In this document: piece after piece, positions 1 to 4,908 of the stretch
Layout of the letters: each line of letters opens with the position of its first letter
Numbering within the stretch: position 1 is the first letter of the stretch
Assembly (NCBI GenBank): GCA_016931875.1
Contig: JAFGDX010000329.1
Location: 1 to 5,420, forward strand
Reading direction: 5' to 3'
DNA: 5,420 bases
Source of the DNA: Prolixibacteraceae bacterium
GTDB lineage: Bacteria > Bacteroidota > Bacteroidia > Bacteroidales > Prolixibacteraceae
Translations under genes and position numbers: made by a program
The notes under the pieces: generated by a model
The model's input: the letters and a program-made list of their open reading frames with translations, nothing else
The model's database searches: none
Told to the model about the DNA's origin: nothing

Positions 1-1
1 A

Positions 2-106
2 AATCTTTCACCGGTGGTTGCGGCCATTTTAATGCCCGTCAGTTCGGTTTCGGTAGTAGCTTTTGCAACTTTTGCCACCCGGCTGGCCGGACGTACCGGG
101 ATATAA
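2..106 (+). CDS. Heavy-metal-translocating P-type ATPase, C-terminal end only (partial)
   Basis: The reading frame entering from the left edge encodes 34 residues and ends at TAA 104-106. It contains the stretch SPVVAAILMPVSSVSVVAFA followed by a short basic tail. This Pro-Val-Val-Ala-Ala-Ile-Leu-Met-Pro-x-Ser-Ser pattern is typical of the last transmembrane helix of P1B-type ATPases (the CopA/CcoI/FixI group), which move copper or related metals across the inner membrane using ATP. The catalytic DKTGT, the CPC metal site and the N-terminal metal-binding domain would all lie outside the window, so metal and direction of transport cannot be judged. In Bacteroidetes such ATPases often sit with cbb3 oxidase assembly genes; a respiratory role would fit the cyd operon next door, but that is inference. 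The frame is convincing despite its short length. Confidence 0.8.
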   Translation, partial: NLSPVVAAILMPVSSVSVVAFATFATRLAGRTGI

Positions 107-203
107 ATTCATACCCCCGCAAAAACTGCTTTTATTTTCCTTAAATTTTCTTTCGCAATACCTGTATTTTGGTAACACACAGGCTTATTTTTTTACCGCA
201 TAT

Positions 204-224
204 TTTCAGATGCAAGCATCGAAA
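204..224. repeat. Inverted repeat with one bulged base
   Basis: TTTC-(A)-GATGC-AA-GCATC-GAAA reads as nine complementary pairs, with a single unpaired A at 208 and a two-base centre. It is not followed by a T run, so it is a poor intrinsic terminator for the ATPase gene. It could be a protein-binding site or a small RNA hairpin near the 3' end of the upstream transcript. Confidence 0.3.
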
Positions 225-304
225 TTCACAAAAAAAATACTATTTTATCCTTTGAAATTCTTCTTTAAAAACAGTAATTTAGAATAATTCCAAAAACTTT
301 TCTT

Positions 305-320
305 TCAAACATATGTTGGA
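305..320. promoter_or_regulatory. Candidate operator: 16-base near-palindrome upstream of cyd
   Basis: TCAAACATATGTTGGA pairs at seven of eight positions around its centre, with a perfect 10-base core AACATATGTT (308-317). The half-element AACATAT recurs at 341-347, 33 bases downstream, about three helical turns. The centre lies about 68 bases before the first cyd start codon, a position where an activator or repressor could act. Cytochrome bd genes are commonly oxygen- or redox-regulated, but the sequence does not match the E. coli FNR consensus (TTGAT-N4-ATCAA), so the binding protein is unknown. Confidence 0.35.
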
Positions 321-380
321 TAATACAAATTTTAGAAGATAACATATTCTTTAAAAAGGTATATTTAAAGCAAATTAACC

Positions 381-605
381 ATGAAGAAGCAAAATATATT
401 TTTAAGGATTTGGAAGTTTTATATCAGCGGCTTTGCAAACATGGGCAACTGGGGCCGCCAGGTTTGGCTGATTATCATTATCAAATTGTTCATCATGTTT
501 GTCATTCTGAAAATTTTCTTTTTCCCTGATTTTCTGAAAAGCAACTTTGAAACCGATGAGCAAAGAAGCGAACATGTACTTGAAATCTTGACTAAATCAA
601 AATAA
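381..605 (+). CDS. DUF4492 family small membrane protein, first gene of the cytochrome bd operon
   Basis: This 74-residue protein matches the DUF4492 pattern known from Bacteroidetes, where the family is typically encoded directly before cydA. Visible landmarks are an aromatic and basic N-terminus (RIWKFYISGF, residues 9-18), the motif NMGNWGRQVW (20-29), one strongly hydrophobic helix at about 29-48 ending in FFFPDFL, and a charged tail rich in Glu and Lys. The positive residues before the helix suggest the N-terminus is inside and the tail outside the inner membrane. The start at ATG 381 is preceded by an A-rich leader with no Shine-Dalgarno sequence, as usual for the phylum. The stop is six bases before the cydA start, so the two are almost certainly co-transcribed. 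Its biochemical role is unknown; operon position suggests an assembly factor or small subunit of the oxidase. Confidence 0.9.
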   Translation: MKKQNIFLRIWKFYISGFANMGNWGRQVWLIIIIKLFIMFVILKIFFFPDFLKSNFETDEQRSEHVLEILTKSK

Positions 606-611
606 AAAAAA

Positions 612-2168
612 ATGATTGAAATTGCTGATGTATCGTTAGTTGACTGGTCGAGGGCACAATTTGCCCTGACAGCCATGTATCACTGGATTTTTGTTCCGCT
701 TACCCTGGGGATTACAATTATTATTGCATTTATGGAAACCTTGTATGTAAAAACCGGGAAAGAGGAATGGAAAAAGATTACCAAATTCTGGATGACCCTG
801 TTTGGGATCAACTTTGCCATTGGTGTGGCAACCGGTATTATCCTTGAATTTGAGTTTGGAACCAACTGGTCGAATTATTCGTGGTTTGTGGGCGATATTT
901 TTGGTGCTCCGCTGGCCATTGAAGGAATTCTGGCCTTTTTTATGGAATCGACTTTTATTGCCATCATGTTTTTTGGATGGAATAAAGTAAGCAAAAAAAC
1001 GCATCTGCTGGCTACCTGGTTAACGGCCATCGGAGCCAATCTTTCGGCTCTGTGGATTCTGGTTGCCAACGGATGGATGCAAAAACCTGTGGGAATGACA
1101 TTTAACCCGGAAACAGCCCGCAACGAAATGAATAATTTCTGGGAAGTATTGTTTTCGCAAACTGCGGTTGACAAGTGGCTGCATGCAACCTCCTCGGGGT
1201 TTGTGCTGGCTGCCGTTTTTGTAATCGGAATTTCGGCCTGGTACCTTTTGAAAAAAAGAGAAGTTCTGCTGGCGAAAAAAAGCATCCTGGTGGCGGCAGT
1301 GTTTGGACTGATTTCATCGGTTTACCTGATTATGACCGGTGATAATTCCACACGGACCATCGCCAACGATCAGCCTATGAAATTTGCTGCTCTGGAAGGA
1401 TTATACAACGGAAGCGAAGGTGCCGGCCTGGTTGCCGTAGGTTTATTTTCCACCTCGGAAACCGACCCCAACAACGAAAACCTGAAAGATTTCAGCATGA
1501 AACTGGAAATCCCGAATTTTCTTTCGTACATGGCTTTTCTCGACTGGAACGCTTTTGTGCCCGGAATTCATGACCTGATTGACGGAAACGAAAAATACGG
1601 CTACATGCCGGCCAGCGAAAAAATAGAACGCGGAAGAGTTGCCATTCAAAAACTGGGCGAATTCAAAGAGGCTAAAAAGGCCGGAAATACGCAACTGGCC
1701 AATACATTAAAAACAGAATTAACCAGCGAGAGTTTTCAAAACAATTATTTCAAATATTTTGGTTATGGCTATTTTGAAAATCCGCAGGACCTGGTTCCCA
1801 ATGTTCCGTTAACATTCTATAGTTTTCACACCATGGTGGGGCTTGGGTTTTTCTTTGTTCTGCTTTTTGTGCTCTCTATAATATACATCGTCAAAGGAAC
1901 TTTCGACAAAAAACGCTGGTTTATGCGGCTGGCTGTTATTTCCATACCTCTGGCCTATGTTGCCAGCCAGTCGGGCTGGATAGTGGCCGAGTTAGGCCGC
2001 CAGCCCTGGGTGGTGCAGGACCTTATGCCAACAATGGCAGCAGTAACACGAATCAGCGCCGGATCGGTTCAAACCACTTTCTGGTTGTTTGCTGTATTAT
2101 TTACAGTTCTTTTAATTGCCGAACTGAAAATTATGTTCCGCCAAATTAAAATCGGACCGAAACATTAA
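612..2168 (+). CDS. cydA: Cytochrome bd quinol oxidase subunit I
   Basis: CydA carries hemes b558, b595 and d and the quinol site of the inner-membrane oxidase that reduces O2 to water. The protein has 518 residues against 522 in E. coli and aligns through most of its length. By position relative to E. coli (offset +5) the key residues are present: His24 (E. coli His19), Glu104 and Glu112 (Glu99, Glu107), His191 (His186), and Lys257 with Glu262 in the quinol loop (Lys252, Glu257). Met408 in FHTMVGLGF matches the Met393 heme b558 ligand. Signatures GAPLAIEG (98-105), SALWILVANGWMQ (145-157) and GRQPW (462-466) are intact. The periplasmic Q-loop, about residues 262-400, is of the long type, with the YFGYGYF element (382-388) aligning to GYGLL of E. 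coli. The ATG sits in a run of nine A bases that also contains the stop of the preceding gene. Nothing suggests damage. Confidence 0.98.
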   Translation: MIEIADVSLVDWSRAQFALTAMYHWIFVPLTLGITIIIAFMETLYVKTGKEEWKKITKFWMTLFGINFAIGVATGIILEFEFGTNWSNYSWFVGDIFGAPLAIEGILAFFMESTFIAIMFFGWNKVSKKTHLLATWLTAIGANLSALWILVANGWMQKPVGMTFNPETARNEMNNFWEVLFSQTAVDKWLHATSSGFVLAAVFVIGISAWYLLKKREVLLAKKSILVAAVFGLISSVYLIMTGDNSTRTIANDQPMKFAALEGLYNGSEGAGLVAVGLFSTSETDPNNENLKDFSMKLEIPNFLSYMAFLDWNAFVPGIHDLIDGNEKYGYMPASEKIERGRVAIQKLGEFKEAKKAGNTQLANTLKTELTSESFQNNYFKYFGYGYFENPQDLVPNVPLTFYSFHTMVGLGFFFVLLFVLSIIYIVKGTFDKKRWFMRLAVISIPLAYVASQSGWIVAELGRQPWVVQDLMPTMAAVTRISAGSVQTTFWLFAVLFTVLLIAELKIMFRQIKIGPKH

Positions 2169-2169
2169 A

Positions 2170-2175
2170 AGGAGG
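2170..2175 (+). promoter_or_regulatory. Strong Shine-Dalgarno sequence for cydB
   Basis: AGGAGG lies seven bases before the cydB ATG, directly after the cydA stop (2166-2168). None of the other genes here has a comparable site, and Bacteroidota generally rely on A-rich leaders, so this one stands out and fixes the cydB start at 2183. Confidence 0.75.
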
Positions 2176-2182
2176 GAAAATT

Positions 2183-3313
2183 ATGTTTGAAAATTTATCA
2201 CATTTAGCTTTGCAGCACTACTGGTGGGTGCTGGTTTCAATACTCGCGGCACTGTTTGTTTTCCTCACATTTGTTCAGGGAGGACAAACACTTTTGTATT
2301 CCGTAGGAAAAACAGAAGGTGAAAAAACCATCATTTTAAATACTTTGGGCAGAAAATGGGAATTTACATTCACCACCCTGGTGACTTTTGGCGGGGCATT
2401 TTTTGCATCGTTTCCGCTTTTTTATTCCACAAGTTTTGGGGGTGCCTACTGGGTTTGGCTGGCTATTCTGGCAGCCTTTGTTATTCAGGCGGTTGCCTAC
2501 GAATACCGGAAAAAACCGGCCAATTTTCTGGGGGCCAAAACCTTTGAAATATTTCTGGTTTTAAATGGCCTGCTTGGTACCATTTTGATTGGCACCGCCG
2601 TTGGAACTTTTTTTAACGGCGCCATGTTTTCACTGAACGATATGAACCAGGTTGATTGGCAAACACCTTACCGCGGGCTGGAAGCAGTGCTCACTTTTCA
2701 CAATGTGGCACTGGGTTTGGCAGTGTTTTTTCTGGCGCGTGTTTTGGGCGCACTCTATTTTATTTTTACGGTCGAGCACGAAACAATTGTCGCCCGTTCA
2801 AAAAAACAACTCCTTTACAATACAATCCCATTCCTCGTGTTTTTCCTTTATTTTTTGATTTGGCTGCTTCTGAAAGAAGGATTTGCCGTAAACCCGGAAA
2901 GCGGTGAGGTATTTATGGAAAAATACAAATACCTGCACAATGTTCTGCAAATGCCTTTGAACAGCGTGATTTTACTTGTTGGAATTGCCGGTGTTTTATG
3001 GGGAATTATTTCAACCTTGTTTATGAATAGCGGAAAAGGCTTTTGGTTTGCCGGAACAGGTACGGTGTTTACTGTTTTTGCCCTGTTTCTGCTTGCAGGA
3101 TTTAACAACACTGCCTTTTATCCGTCGGTTTACGATTTACAGTCGTCTCTCACCATTCAGAATGCGTCTTCAAGCAAATTTACCTTAACTGCAATGAGTT
3201 ATGTTTCGCTGATGATTCCTTTTGTTCTGGCTTATATTGTCTATTTCTGGAGGGTGATGAACCGAAAGAAAATTACAGAAGAAGAGATGCAGGAAGAATC
3301 GCATGTTTATTAG
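2183..3313 (+). CDS. cydB: Cytochrome bd quinol oxidase subunit II, Bacteroidetes type
   Basis: CydB is the structural partner of CydA in the inner membrane. It has 376 residues (379 in E. coli) and about eight or nine hydrophobic helices. Family-specific stretches include FVQGGQTLLY (30-39), GRKWEFTFTTLVTFGGAFFA (56-75), FPLFYSTSFGGAYW (77-90), FFLARVLGALYFI (about 182-194), GFAVNPESGEVFMEKYKY in the central loop, and AGFNNTAFYPS near the C-terminus. These match the CydB form I know from Bacteroides. Compared with E. coli, the early DGFDMG motif is replaced by QGGQTL, and HWDGNQVW becomes KWEFTFTT, keeping an acidic residue (Glu60) in place of Asp58. The tail is basic then acidic (RKKITEEEMQEE). 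The gene starts 14 bases after cydA behind a strong ribosome-binding site and ends at TAG 3311-3313. Confidence 0.97.
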   Translation: MFENLSHLALQHYWWVLVSILAALFVFLTFVQGGQTLLYSVGKTEGEKTIILNTLGRKWEFTFTTLVTFGGAFFASFPLFYSTSFGGAYWVWLAILAAFVIQAVAYEYRKKPANFLGAKTFEIFLVLNGLLGTILIGTAVGTFFNGAMFSLNDMNQVDWQTPYRGLEAVLTFHNVALGLAVFFLARVLGALYFIFTVEHETIVARSKKQLLYNTIPFLVFFLYFLIWLLLKEGFAVNPESGEVFMEKYKYLHNVLQMPLNSVILLVGIAGVLWGIISTLFMNSGKGFWFAGTGTVFTVFALFLLAGFNNTAFYPSVYDLQSSLTIQNASSSKFTLTAMSYVSLMIPFVLAYIVYFWRVMNRKKITEEEMQEESHVY

Positions 3314-3384
3314 GAATGTAATGGCCCATTATAACCGGACTGCATTTTTTTAACATTTAAAGTTTGAAATTTAAAAATTACGTT

Positions 3385-3510
3385 ATGTACACCACACCAA
3401 TACTATGGATGTTAAGCTGGCCGCTTCTCATCATTGTTTCCTACCAGGTAGTAAAGCTGGTTGTAAAAAAATACGAAAGTAAAATTGAATCGGAAGGTGA
3501 TTCAGAATAA
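3385..3510 (+). CDS. 41-residue single-helix membrane protein at the end of the cyd operon (CydX-like candidate)
   Basis: A short open frame starts at ATG 3385 and ends at TAA 3508-3510. The protein begins MYTTPILWMLSWPLLIIVSY, giving one hydrophobic helix at about residues 5-27, then a basic segment (KLVVKKYESK) and an acidic end (ESEGDSE). Size, single N-terminal helix and charged tail resemble the CydX/CbdX small subunits found after cydB in proteobacteria (37 residues in E. coli), although I see no clear residue-by-residue similarity. The basic residues after the helix predict N-terminus outside and C-terminus inside. It lies 71 bases after cydB with no terminator of note between them, and a strong terminator begins six bases after its stop, so it closes the operon. 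It may be homologous to CydX, an analogue, or an unrelated small protein; the coding call itself is fairly secure. Confidence 0.7.
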   Translation: MYTTPILWMLSWPLLIIVSYQVVKLVVKKYESKIESEGDSE

Positions 3511-3516
3511 TGCATC

Positions 3517-3553
3517 AAAACCCGGCCATTTTTGCCGGGTTTTCTTCTTTTCA
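3517..3553 (+). terminator. Intrinsic terminator of the cyd operon
   Basis: A perfect 10-base stem (AAAACCCGGC at 3517-3526 with GCCGGGTTTT at 3534-3543) encloses a seven-base loop and runs into a T-rich tract (TTTTCTTCTTTT). It begins six bases after the stop of the 41-codon gene. The flanking A and T tracts would let it work in either direction, but the genes on both sides are on the + strand. Confidence 0.92.
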
Positions 3554-3571
3554 CTTTTCAAATACAAATAA

Positions 3572-3603
3572 TTGCTGATTCCTTTTATTTCTTGTTATTT
3601 TTA
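3572..3603 (+). promoter_or_regulatory. Candidate promoter of the glycosyltransferase gene
   Basis: TTG at 3572-3574 and TATTTTTA at 3596-3603 are separated by 21 bases. This approximates the Bacteroidetes primary sigma factor pattern (TTTG, 19-21 bases, TAnnTTTG), with one mismatch in the -7 element. It lies between the cyd terminator and the start at 3624, where a promoter is expected, and would give a leader of roughly 15 bases. AT-rich sequence makes chance matches likely. Confidence 0.35.
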
Positions 3604-3623
3604 CGCTCCAAAATTCAAAACAG

Positions 3624-4370
3624 ATGGTAAACGGAAAAAAGGTAATTGTTGTCCTTCCGGCATACAACGCTTCAAAAACGCTTGAAATTACCTACAATGA
3701 AGTTGATTTTTCAATTGTGGATGATGTTATACTGGTGGATGATTTAAGCAAGGACGACACCATTGAAGTAGGCAAAAAACTGGGCATCAGGCACATTGTT
3801 GCACACGAGCAAAACAAGGGATACGGCGGCAATCAAAAATCGTGCTACAACAAAGCCCTCGAATTGGGCGCCGATATCGTGATTATGCTTCACCCCGATT
3901 ACCAGTACACTCCCAAACTGATACCCGCAATGACCCACCTGCTGGCAAGCGGCTTGTATCATGTAGTACTTGGCTCGCGCATTTTAGGGAAGGGCGCACT
4001 AAAAGGCGGAATGCCAATGATAAAATGGGTTGCCAACCGCGGGCTTACCCTTTTTCAGAATATTTTAATGAATGCCAAACTCTCGGAATACCACACCGGT
4101 TACCGGGCATTTACACGCGAAGTGCTGGAAAAAGTAAACTACAATGCCAATTCCGATAATTTTGTATTCGATAACCAGATGATCGCCCAAATCTGGTACG
4201 CCGGTTACGAAATTGCCGAAATTACCTGCCCTACAAAATACTTCGACGACGCTTCGAGTATCAACTTTAAAAACAGCAGCATTTACGGAATCGGTGTTAT
4301 AAAAACTTCTGTTCAGTACCGTTTGCAAAAATGGGGACTTATAAAAAACAAGATATTCACCACAAAATAA
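3624..4370 (+). CDS. Family 2 glycosyltransferase, polyprenyl-phosphate mannose/glucose synthase-like
   Basis: This 248-residue protein has a GT-A fold of the DPM1/DPG synthase-like group, which usually moves a sugar from a nucleotide donor to a polyprenyl phosphate on the cytoplasmic face of the membrane. Visible landmarks are VVLPAYNAS (9-17), the nucleotide-binding VDD at 38-40 in VILVDDLSKDDT, NKGYGGNQKS (64-73), the metal-site region HPDYQY (90-95, a D-x-Q form of the DxD motif), GSR (117-119) and HTGYRAF (157-163). It has no C-terminal membrane helices, so it should be soluble or peripheral. The start has no Shine-Dalgarno sequence, consistent with its neighbours. It follows the cyd terminator and probably has its own promoter, so it is unlikely to be part of respiration. 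The sugar and acceptor cannot be read from the sequence; transfer directly to a protein or glycan is an alternative. Confidence 0.93.
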   Translation: MVNGKKVIVVLPAYNASKTLEITYNEVDFSIVDDVILVDDLSKDDTIEVGKKLGIRHIVAHEQNKGYGGNQKSCYNKALELGADIVIMLHPDYQYTPKLIPAMTHLLASGLYHVVLGSRILGKGALKGGMPMIKWVANRGLTLFQNILMNAKLSEYHTGYRAFTREVLEKVNYNANSDNFVFDNQMIAQIWYAGYEIAEITCPTKYFDDASSINFKNSSIYGIGVIKTSVQYRLQKWGLIKNKIFTTK

Positions 4371-4593
4371 ACACAGCCTTCTTTCGCCAAAAATAAATAA
4401 ACCCAATAATCCTCATAACATGGAAGTTTTTATCTGTTTTTTCAGAAGATTAATTTATTATCTCCTCTTATTATAACCAGGTTATTATTTCTATTTCTAC
4501 CAACCATTCAAAGTCACTCGTCTCATTCTGAAAATGAAAAAACGGCAAAACAAGAATAAAAAAAAATTTCATTTGCTGTAAAAAAACAAACGA
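4371..4593. other. AT-rich intergenic stretch without a convincing gene
   Basis: This stretch contains many stops in all frames and no intrinsic terminator for the glycosyltransferase gene. ATG 4420 opens an 18-codon frame (MEVFICFFRRLIYYLLLL) that reads like a signal peptide start. A second frame (open 4419-4556) continues with hydrophobic then hydrophilic residues (RLLFLFLPTIQSHSSHSENE) and stops at TAA 4557-4559. Together these could be a decayed N-terminal signal sequence, but AT-rich DNA gives such frames by chance. A 13-base dyad, ATAACC-A-GGTTAT, lies at 4473-4485. Confidence 0.4.
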
Positions 4594-4653
4594 ATGCCAC
4601 TTTATGCAGTAGAACAGGGCAAAATTTACCCGACAACTTACCACGTGGGATGA
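4594..4653 (+). CDS. 19-residue open frame, possibly the true start of the following small gene
   Basis: ATG 4594 opens a 19-residue frame, MPLYAVEQGKIYPTTYHVG, ending at TGA 4651-4653. Its codons (GAA, CAG, GGC, AAA, TAC, CAC, GTG) look like those of the real genes here, more so than the overlapping frame that leads into the 72-codon gene. The stop overlaps the next ATG as ATGA. It is either a leader peptide translationally coupled to the next ORF or the N-terminus of one 91-residue protein split by loss of a base in the GGG run at 4647-4649. I do not recognise the sequence. Confidence 0.3.
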   Translation: MPLYAVEQGKIYPTTYHVG

Positions 4654-4868
4654 CAAGTTCCGGTACCGGGGTGATGATTTTTCAGCCCGAAAAGATAATT
4701 GAAACCAACACACCGGGTTACCTGTACCTCGAAAAAGAATCGGAGGATTTGTATACAAAAACCTTGAAAAAGGTGGCCCCCCGCAACGAATTCAACATAA
4801 TCAGAAATGAAATTCATGTGAATCCACGCAATAATGAAGTCCTGTATCAGTTATATTTCCAAAAATAG
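4650..4868 (+). CDS. Unidentified 72-residue protein, perhaps the 3' part of a frameshifted gene
   Basis: The frame from ATG 4650 to TAG 4866-4868 encodes a hydrophilic protein without signal peptide or membrane helix. It contains the stretches GVMIFQPEKI, PGYLYLEKES and VAPRNEFNII, and ends NEVLYQLYFQK. Codon choice resembles that of neighbouring genes, so the stretch is or recently was coding. The frame is open upstream to 4560 but without another ATG. Joining it to the frame starting at 4594, by adding one base at the GGG run before 4650, would give a 91-residue protein with a smooth junction (HVG-MTSSGTG). It ends 40 bases before the DUF2079 gene, with which it may be co-transcribed. I cannot assign a family. 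It may be an intact small gene, a pseudogene tail, or a sequencing-error artefact. Confidence 0.45.
   Translation: MTSSGTGVMIFQPEKIIETNTPGYLYLEKESEDLYTKTLKKVAPRNEFNIIRNEIHVNPRNNEVLYQLYFQK
4660..4669. repeat. Ten-base perfect palindrome
   Basis: CCGGTACCGG lies just inside the 72-codon frame, twelve bases after another palindrome, CCACGTGG (4641-4648). The pair brackets the ATGA overlap. Each has a simple chance explanation within coding DNA. Confidence 0.3.
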
Positions 4869-4908
4869 ATACAAAATGTTTTTAACTTCCGGAATCATAA
4901 AATAGGTC

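Larger units (their letters stand above)
107..380. promoter_or_regulatory. Intergenic region upstream of the cyd operon, probably holding its promoter
   Basis: No credible gene lies here: a 74-codon open frame at 63-287 overlaps the ATPase tail out of frame and is rich in Phe and Lys codons created by AT-rich sequence. The region becomes strongly AT-rich after about 160 and contains two dyad elements (204-224 and 305-320). As the only sizeable gap before the first cyd gene, it should carry the operon promoter. I could not find a clean match to the Bacteroidetes TTTG / TAnnTTTG promoter pair. The best partial -7 match (TATATTTA at 360-367) is too close to the start codon and has no partner. 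Confidence 0.5.

Noticed and set aside
171..198. GGTAA...TTACC pairing considered as the terminator of the ATPase gene
   Set aside because: Only five pairs around a long loop, and the T run lies inside the loop rather than after the stem.
63..287. 74-codon + strand open frame overlapping the ATPase end and the upstream gap
   Set aside because: It overlaps the recognisable ATPase C-terminus in another frame, its Phe/Lys-rich composition follows from AT-rich DNA, and it shows no family pattern.
360..367. TATATTTA considered as the -7 element of the cyd promoter
   Set aside because: It lies 13 bases before the start codon, has no TTG partner at the right distance, and such strings are common in AT-rich sequence.
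636..1285. Several minus-strand open frames inside cydA
   Set aside because: They are antisense shadows of a fully supported cydA and show no recognisable protein features.
2652..2907. Two + strand alternative frames inside cydB
   Set aside because: They lie wholly within cydB, which aligns with its family across this stretch, so they are out-of-frame readings.
3319..3350. Dyad TAATGG-C-CCATTA (3319-3331) followed by a T7 run, considered as a terminator between cydB and the 41-codon gene
   Set aside because: The hairpin would have only about five weak pairs and the T run starts 13 bases later, so it should not stop transcription. The strong terminator after the 41-codon gene is the real operon end.
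3842..4406. Alternative frames on both strands across the glycosyltransferase gene
   Set aside because: The family 2 glycosyltransferase frame explains the region with intact motifs.
4471..4758. 95-codon minus-strand frame
   Set aside because: It crosses an AT-rich gap into a + strand coding-like stretch, has no family pattern and no sign of a promoter. It is weaker than the + strand reading, though the region remains uncertain.
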